NCBI GenBank assembly: GCA_027886185.1
Contig: WOAB01000093.1
Coordinates: 6,696,001 to 6,760,000 of the forward strand
Direction: 5' to 3'
From: Rheum nobile
Taxonomy: Eukaryota > Streptophyta > Magnoliopsida > Caryophyllales > Polygonaceae
DNA length: 64,000 bases
Shown here: piece after piece, positions 57,372 to 64,000 of the stretch
Layout: each line of letters opens with the position of its first letter
Numbering within the stretch: position 1 is the stretch's first letter
Translations under genes and position numbers: made by a program
Notes under the pieces: model-generated
What the model saw: only the letters and a program-made list of their open reading frames with translations
Told to the model about the DNA's origin: nothing
Database searches by the model: none

Positions 57372-57878
57372 TTAGATAATTTTTCGTGTGTATATATCTT
57401 TTTCCTTTATTTTATACTTCATTTGAGAAAGCTGGCGATTATTTTAATTCAATCTTGGCAGAAACTATACCATTTTTAAAGGGGGAAAAATCGGAAAATC
57501 AATATTCCAAACTTATAAGGGAAAATATAAACATTCCAAAATTGAATGTTAATTGGTATTATAGTAATTTTTATGTCAAAATTAGGGTTAAATGTTTAGA
57601 AAATCACCTTATTATATATTATTTAAAAAAAGTCATGTATTTCTCCTTCTTCTCTTCATGTATTTTGCCTTAACTCAGAGTTCGTTTAGCAAATCGTAAT
57701 TGGAACTGAATTGGCGCTGGATTTAGTATCTAATGATGAAATGAGTTGGTTTGAACAAGTGAAGTTAAAGCTAGAATTAGTAGTTGGAATTTTAAGAAAT
57801 ATAAAAAACTAGTTGAGTGTTCAGTTACTAGTTGAACTTGTGAAGATGAGTAGTGGAATTACCGAAAAGGATAAGAAA
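57372..57878. other. Intergenic, nothing recognised
   Basis: AT-rich; a 95-codon ORF (57386-57673, +) has no motif and ends in low-complexity text. Confidence 0.5.
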
Positions 57879-58456
57879 TTAAAATGTTTAATGGTAATAC
57901 GTGATTAGTAGATGACTCCTCAATTCTAACATTGTGCATTGCATGTGATTGTGTTGGCTTTTCTATACTTGAACCTCGAGAAATCAACACAGTTGTGTGA
58001 AAACACCCAAAATAGAATCTAGGGTTTGCTCATTCTCTCATTTGCATCTCCTTCCTTCGTCTCAACAGTAGATCCATTGCGTTTTGACAACTTCAATTTA
58101 GGCGAAATCTTCCTTTAGGTTTGTGATAAGCCTTAACATTATATTATTGCTTCGTTGGGTAGTCTAATTAAAATGTTTAATGGTAATACGTAATTAGTAG
58201 ATGACTCCTCAATTTCTAAAATTGTGCATTGCATGTGATCGTGTTGGCTTTTCTATACTTGAACCTCGAGAAATCAACACATTTGTGTGAAAACACCCAA
58301 AATAGAATCTAGGGTTTTCTCATTCTCTCATTTGCATCTCCTTCCTTCGTCTCAACAGTAGATCCATGGCGTTTTGACAACTTCAATTTAGGCGAAATCT
58401 TCCTTCAGATTTGTGATAAGCCTTAACATTATTTTATTGCTTCGTTGGGTAGTCCA
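57879..58456 (+). repeat. 289-bp tandem duplication
   Basis: 57879-58167 and 58168-58456 are near copies. Each includes TAGATGACTCCTCAATT, CTAGGGTTT and CTTCCTTCGTCTCAACAG, which resembles a plant 5' UTR or promoter, without a gene following. Confidence 0.88.
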
Positions 58457-58502
58457 ATTATGTTGAGCAAGAGTGGGTAGTCCAATTATGTTGAGCAAGA
58501 GT
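58447..58502 (+). repeat. 28-bp perfect tandem repeat
   Basis: GGGTAGTCCAATTATGTTGA plus GCAAGAGT appears twice in a row (58447-58474, 58475-58502). Confidence 0.9.
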
Positions 58503-59369
58503 TTCAAGTGGGTAGTTGTTTGTTTCATTGAGCTTCAAACCAACACGCAATTGTGTTCTTGCTTGTGCTTTCGCCTTTCAACCTGTAACGGTAAATGCAT
58601 TCCACAACTAATTTTGATACTTTTTCGGTATTTCAGTTCATATTTATGTAGAAAGTATGATTTTGTTAAAATATCACATTTGGTTTTGTGAAAAAATTAA
58701 AGAAATTAGGGAATTGTACAAATTTGGGAGTAAGTAAAAATTAGAGAGTTGTTAGAAATTTTGGAATTGTAAATATTAGGGAGTGGTTGTTGATAAAGAT
58801 AAGGGATTTGTTGTTGTTATAAGTGACGGATTTGTTAAAATTAGGCATTTAGTTTTGTTACAAATAAGTGATTTGCATAAATCACTTGTCAATTAATGTT
58901 GTATATGGGAATTATGAATGAATTTGTTTATATGGTAATGTTAAATCATAATTTGTTCATAGTGTTAGGATATTTCCTATGCGGAAGCGAATTGAGAATG
59001 TGGGGATATAGCAGTTGAAATTGGCCTAATTTGTCTTTTTTTTGGAGAGTTTTGTATAATCAAAGGTAAACCAATAAATCAATTTCTGAAATGTTTTTAT
59101 TATGAATTTTTCTAATGTGTGTCCATGGATATACATTAAGAATTTTTCATATTTTACAATAATCTCTTTTAACCGCTAATTTAACTTTTTTCTTAGGAGT
59201 TCACTCCTTCTAATTTAAGAGATAGTTTGGAAATAATTATCAAATGTAAACTCTTAACATGTGCCCATGGGTACACATTAGAAAATTTGTTTTGTTATAT
59301 CCAAGTACACATTAGAAAACTCATTTTCAATAATAAAATCATAATTTTAATCGATCCGTCTAATATTTT
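58503..59369. other. Intergenic, nothing recognised
   Basis: AT-rich. A 72-codon ORF (58473-58691, +) lacks motifs. Short G/T-rich imperfect repeats (GGGAATTGTA, GGGAGTTAG style) near 58700-58850. Confidence 0.5.
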
Positions 59370-59870
59370 TAGGATTGAGACCCGATCCGAAAATCAATGG
59401 GTCAAGAAAGACCCAAAATCGATGACCCGAATAAATCTGGGTTTGATATGACCCGACCCGTTGGGTTAACCAACTCGACCCAATCATATATATTACCTCA
59501 TTTATAATGAATATTATACAACTTTTTCCTAAATAGTGATATAATATTGATTCTGATTTTATTATTAAAAATAGTATTTTATTATTAAAATTATTATTTT
59601 ATTAGTAAAAATAATATTTTATTATTAATTATTATTTTATTATTATTTTATTATAAAATTTATTGTAAAAAATCATTAAAAAAACTGATACTTTGGACCC
59701 GTTGGGTCGACCTGAACTGACACTAAACCTGGCAGGACCCGACCCAATCAACCCTTAATTGTTAACGACTCGATTGACCAGAACCCGATTTAACTAGAAC
59801 CCGATTAACCAAAACCCGAACCCGAACCCGACCCGACATGCCCGACCCGATTGCCAAGTCTATTTGTACC
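59370..59870. repeat. Degenerate CCCGA-rich repeat, copy 2
   Basis: Dense GACCCGA, AACCCGA and GGGTTGGG-type words on either side of an A/T core (59520-59670) made of TTATTATTAAAA repeats. Same plan as 2440-2863. Confidence 0.65.
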
Positions 59871-61898
59871 ATGTAATCAACAATTGTGCATTTATATTTT
59901 AATTTTATCATGTAAATTTGTAATTTTGTACTATGTTTCGTTCATTCCATTGGTGATTGGTTAAATTATTAATATACGTAATGCTTTATTTATTTGCCCT
60001 TGTTTACAACATTGTATGAGAAAAAAAAATTATAGCAATTTATCATGTGCGTTCTTTTACATTTATATTTTATATATTTAAATATTGTATACTACAAAAT
60101 TATCACATAATTTTCTTTTAGAACACTAATAGTTGTAAGGAATTATGGAGAAGCAATGATTAACCAACTTAACAAATTTAATTAGTAATTTTTGCCACCC
60201 TTAACAATTTAAAATTTAACAAACGTGATTTTGGTTCTATTTTCTTACTCACCTCTAAGGTACAATATTACAATTTTTATTATTTTTATTAATAGTATTA
60301 TATTCAATCATGTCTTAAATGTTTAAATATAAATATGGGTTACTCTTTTATACTATGAAATGATATTTATCTGTTATGATTATATCATCTTTTATTAAAA
60401 GTAAACAAAAATATGTTATGATATTATATATCGATACTACATTATTATGTTGTTAAAACTATTTCAATGTTTTTTTTTTCAAAAAAAATATTTTAGTGTT
60501 AGTACTTAGTAGTAAGTGCTTAATTTTATAGTTTCATTCCCGAAAACAAACGTTTTAAAGCATGAATATCTTTCACATTCAATTATGTATAGTATTATTG
60601 TGCAACTCATATACATACTCTATTGTCAAGACTATTCATTATTTATACTCCTTACACATGATTTTATTTCATTATACTTTTCATATTGAGGATTATATTT
60701 TCTAATATATAATATAAGGTGTCATTAATTATAATTATGTTAGGAGAGCATGGTTGTATAACTTTTTTATCTTTTAATCATATTGACAAATTTTCAATCA
60801 TTTTATCTTCTTTGAGGGCTAAACTAGGTTATACGGTTGTTAATCAACTGAATCTCATCGTAATTTGGAAGGAAATCCAAAAAGGGCGAGGATTTTTTGT
60901 TGGAAGGTGGACGATAGTTCCAGTACTTACCTCGTTTTACTTGCTTTAAGTCTCAAGTAACTCGACATGTAACTTTCTTGAACCATTTCTTAACTTTGTT
61001 GTGAATTGAACATCTATGGTACAACTGATGACCCTAATTTTTATCTAACTTATCAATTTTTGTAAAGCCATATCTTTGGTTGTTCGTGGTGATTTTGTTA
61101 TATCCATCTGTTAAGAAACCAAAGTAGATATGAATTGAAAGTTAAATTCACCACCTGTTAGTCTTGTAATATGCCATATTCTTGAATAGATAACTAAAAA
61201 TTTCCAATTTGGAGTAGCTATTTTAGAATGACTTATTTAAAAAAATTAATTTATTTCCAATTATGTATTTAACAAAAGATTAATTACTTTCCTAACATAC
61301 ATAGGTGATTCTTAGTTACCAAAAACAAACATGGGATGTTTCTTTGTAAACTTGGTATTTTAGAAGCGATTTTTTTTTCATTATCTTGTATTTTTTGTAA
61401 GACTTGCCCTTTAATGGGTAATTTTTTGCAATTTACCCTATAATTACACAGTGAATTCGACATTGATACTATGTTATCATTTCAATAGTTTTTTGTTAAT
61501 TGAAATTTATTCATTCCTCTATTATTGGCTGGATTCATAGTGGTTTTTCGTTAACCGTTAGACTTGATTTCCAATCATCTTGTCTTGGTCATATTGGGAA
61601 CTGGACTTACATTTGGCTGATAATATTGAAAACTTATAATATGCAAACCATATTTTTGAACAGATATTGTTGAAATATTCCTACATTGAGAATTTGTAAT
61701 TTTGTTTGTATGAAATTGAATGTGGATGAAATATCAAACTTAAATACCTCACGGAAATCTTCACTATTAATTAACAATGCACTCTTTATACGTCAAAATA
61801 ATGTTAGAATACTATAATTTAGTATACAAAATTCTTGGAGTATAATGTAATTTTTTTCATTTTCTTTGTACTTATATTTTTTTTGTGAAAGTCTGAAA
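59871..61898. other. Intergenic, nothing recognised
   Basis: Two kilobases of AT-rich DNA with no ORF of interest (a 76-codon one at 60719-60949 has no motif), no terminal repeats and no RNA gene seen. Confidence 0.6.
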
Positions 61899-61903
61899 CA
61901 CAT

Positions 61904-62433
61904 TGATGTGATCCGAGCCCACCTGGGTCCGTCTTCCCGTGGTCTGCCTCGTTCGGCGTTCTAACTCAGCGGCCCAACCCACGGTCTGCCTCGATCGGCG
62001 ATCTGACCGTTGGCGCCCTGATCACAGAGCAGGGCTGCAGCCCCTACACCCCAACCTGGAGGGAGACTTGCGCCTGTTAATCCCCTAGGATGTTGGAGGG
62101 GAGAATCGAACCCCCGATCCTTTGATATGAGGGCATGTGGAATACCCATCATATCACCAATTGAGCTGCAGCCCAATTGGTGATATAATGGGTATTCCAC
62201 ATGCCCTCATATCAAAGGGTCGGGGGTTCGATTCCCCTCTCCAACATCCTGGGGGATTAACAGGCGCAAGCCTCCCTTCAGGTTGGGGTACAGGGGCTGC
62301 AGCCCTACTCTATGATCAGGGCGCCAACGGTCAGATCGCCGATCGAGGCAGACCGTGGGCTAGGCCGCTGGGTCAGAACGCCGAACGAGGTAGACCACGG
62401 GAAGGCGGACCCAGGTGGGCTCGGATCACATCA
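61904..62433. repeat. Palindromic unit 1
   Basis: 530 bases, symmetric about 62168/62169 (GCTGCAGC at 62165-62172). Arms of 265. B boxes at 62225-62235 (GGTTCGATTCC, plus) and near 62103-62112 (minus). Confidence 0.9.
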
Positions 62434-62449
62434 TAAAAGTGCACTTTTA

Positions 62450-63006
62450 TGATGAGGTTTGAGCCCACCTGGGACCGCCTTCTCTTGGTCTGCCTCAAGT
62501 CGGCGATCTAACCCAGCGGCCCAGCCCACGGTCTGCCTCGAGTCGGCGATCGGACCGCTGGCGCTCAACCCTCCCCAGGTCTGCAGACCGTACACCCCAA
62601 CCCATCTCCTGGTAAGCGCGAGGCTACACCAGGTGGGTTGCTGTCGGGGGGGATCGAACCCTCGACCTTTGATACAAGGGCACATGGAATGCACCTTGTA
62701 TCACCAATTGGGCTGCAGCTCAATTGGTGATACAAGGTGCATTCCATGTGCCCTTGTATCAAAGGTCGGGGGTTCGATCCCCCCCGACAGCAAGGGGTTC
62801 GATCCCCCCCGACAGCAACCCACCTGGTGTAGCCTCGCGCTTACCAGGAGATGGGTTGGGGTGTACGGTCTGCAGACCTGGGGAGGGTTGAGCGCCAGCG
62901 GTCCGATCGCCGACTCGAGGCAGACCGTGGGCTGGGCCGCTGGGTCAGATCGCCGACTTGAGGCAGACCAAGAGAAGGCGGTCCCATGTGGGCTCAAACC
63001 TCATCA
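62450..63006. repeat. Palindromic unit 2
   Basis: 557 bases around the centre 62715/62716. The right arm is 25 bases longer than the left because a B-box stretch is duplicated (62771-62780 and 62796-62805). The single left B box is at 62651-62660 (minus). Confidence 0.9.
62711..62790 (+). other. tRNA-like sequence with A and B boxes (not a functional tRNA)
   Basis: GCAGCTCAATTGGTGATACA is D-arm/A-box-like. About 50 nt on, GTCGGGGGTTCGATCCCCCC is a good T-arm with B box. The space between forms one stem (GATACAAGG/CCTTGTATC), not a standard D and anticodon arm, and no 5' half pairs with GACAGC of the acceptor. Most likely a tRNA-derived promoter as in SINEs. Confidence 0.6.
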
Positions 63007-63011
63007 CACAT

Positions 63012-63625
63012 AGCCTAAAAAATTAAATATAAAAACACCAAACACTAGAAATTCTATAAGATTTTGTCACCGGGACTATATATCATGAAATCCAAGGTAT
63101 TAACCATATAGTCTATTTTACTGAGATTAATAATTTTTGTATTTCCTCGTCTAATGACCAAGAATATAAAAATAGGCTAAAATAAGATGTAATTAACCAA
63201 ACTAGTGAAAGTCTTTATCATATTAACTGAGGATCGAGGTGACAACAGTAAACATGCAATTCTTGTAAATTTACATATTTTTAAATGTTTGGTGTTTGGA
63301 GCCCTCAAATTATGGAATTATATCATATATATATATATATTTGTAGGTATGAATATAAACAGAAAAGCACAGAAACTAAGTCATACAAACTTGAATGTCA
63401 CTCCCAAACAAATTAAATAGAACATTAGTGTCTGGAACAGAGACTCCAAAAAAAACTATGTACCTTTTATGTCTGAAATTTGGAGAATAACATTGAAATC
63501 TAAATTTTATTTATATAGTCCAACGGCCTGCTTTGTTTCTAGAGGTCTTGTGTAAGTAAATAAATGAAATATTTTCATTGTATTATTAAACATATACATA
63601 TACAAATCAATATTAAAATAAGAAG
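63012..63625. other. Intergenic, nothing recognised
   Basis: AT-rich; a short AT run near 63327-63342; a 71-codon ORF (63205-63420, +) without motif. Confidence 0.5.
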
Positions 63626-63629
63626 GGAA

Positions 63630-64000
63630 ATTCATGTTGGTGCCCCTGAGTTTAGGATTATTCATGTTGGTGTCCCACGATTAAGTTTTTTCCGGTTGGT
63701 ACCCCTAAGGTTTTAGTTTGTTCGCTTTGTAATCAAAAATTTTCATATATGTATCCTTTCGGTTCGAATTGATCAAATCCAAGCTCATCATTATGTTTAT
63801 TGTCCTCAACTTAGTAGGATTCGATTCCTAAAACAATCAAATCCATACTCGAACCATTCCGATTTGAATTCTTAAGGTCGAAAACGGGTTGTTACTTCGG
63901 AATTCAAATCGACATGGTTCGGACATGAATTTGAGTATTTTAGGAGTCAAATCTTACTAATTTGAGGGCGAGGAACACAATGGTGGACTTGAATTTGATC
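63630..64000. mobile_element. Left part of an inverted-repeat element, cut by the window edge
   Basis: Begins with GTTGGTGCCCCTGAG and GTTGGTACCCCTAAG, phrases reminiscent of the Mutator-like ends at 48073. From 63770 to 64000 the sequence is a palindrome around about 63880: GAATTGATCAAATCCAAG on the left returns as CTTGAATTTGATC at the edge, with matching ACTCGAACCATTCCGATTTG and CAAATCGACATGGTTCGGAC. The right end is outside the window. Confidence 0.6.

Larger units (their letters stand above)
61904..63006. mobile_element. Composite palindromic element with tRNA-like Pol III boxes
   Basis: Two near-perfect palindromes (61904-62433, 62450-63006) flank a 16-bp perfect palindrome TAAAAGTGCACTTTTA (62434-62449). 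Each palindrome begins TGATG and ends CATCA. The 5-bp repeat CACAT lies on both outer sides (61899-61903, 63007-63011). The arms of all four halves have about 265 nt and the same content: from the centre outwards a tRNA-like start, an A-box-like CTCAATTGGTGATACA, a B box GGTTCGATCC, then a GC-rich tail with repeats of CCGATCGCCGA and GAGGCAGACC. The arrangement fits four copies of one tRNA-derived unit, two by two head to head. It has no protein. LTR-like ends suggest retrotransposition or integrase insertion, but the palindromes suggest a foldback. Confidence 0.75.

Noticed and set aside
60719..60949. 76-codon ORF in AT-rich DNA
   Set aside because: No motif or neighbouring gene signals; expected by chance at this length.
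62711..62790. A possible functional tRNA gene
   Set aside because: B box and T arm are good, but the acceptor ends do not pair and the D/anticodon part folds as a single stem; it recurs in all four palindrome arms, so it is a tRNA-derived element.
61961..63013. Several ORFs of 79-184 codons in the palindromic element
   Set aside because: They appear symmetrically on both strands because of the palindrome, and carry no domain.

Overview
This is a plant nuclear window, almost certainly from a flowering plant of the eudicot type. A complete two-exon cullin-3 gene, a DUF26 (Gnk2-like) cysteine-rich secretory/plasmodesmal protein gene, GT-AG introns and nested Ty1/copia and Ty3/gypsy retrotransposons support this. 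Only two host genes are convincing. Nearly everything else is transposable-element DNA, largely resolved here by target-site duplications (TSDs).

Layout, left to right. 1-1650: 3' end of a dead LINE. 2440-3890: a CCCGA-rich repeat and an LTR-like fragment. 4779-16083: a minus-strand, gag-only gypsy element (TSD CCCTT) containing a second gypsy element at 6240-13966 (TSD GTTAT). 16401-17717: a Mutator-like element with a 9-bp TSD. 17863-36449: a plus-strand copia element (TSD GTATT, termini TA...CA). Two insertions sit inside this copia. One is a probable solo LTR (18490-23732, TSD TGCTG) that itself holds a CACTA transposon (20003-22861, TSD TTA). The other is a gypsy element (26042-35238) fused to an Athila-like fragment. 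36546-38410: the DUF26 gene, carrying a frameshift. 39573-40928: a TIR-bounded element. 41281-46105: two decayed minus-strand copia remnants. 46161-47820: a Helitron encoding an RPA/DUF223 OB-fold protein. 48073-49273: a Mutator-like element carrying two exons of an ALMT malate-transporter gene. 49982-53472: CUL3.

Directly upstream of CUL3, at about 54071-57371, lies a foldback-like element. It has roughly 300-bp inverted ends, a recurring palindrome and a 41-bp satellite array (about 2 kb) that reverses orientation. From 57372 the sequence is mostly featureless AT-rich DNA with a 289-bp tandem duplication and a second CCCGA-rich repeat.

At 61904-63006 is the most unusual object: two near-perfect palindromes with arms of about 265 nt. 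Each arm carries a tRNA-like Pol III B box. A 16-bp palindrome separates the two units, and the whole is flanked by a 5-bp direct repeat (CACAT). An inverted-repeat element runs off the right edge of the window.

The two host genes do not form a pathway together. CUL3 is a ubiquitin-ligase scaffold; the DUF26 protein would be secreted or membrane-anchored. The interest of the window lies in nested insertion history, three transposons that carry gene fragments (CACTA, Mutator-like, Helitron), and two palindromic elements I cannot assign to a known family. No alignment or database search could be run; family names come from recognised motifs, and identities were judged by eye.
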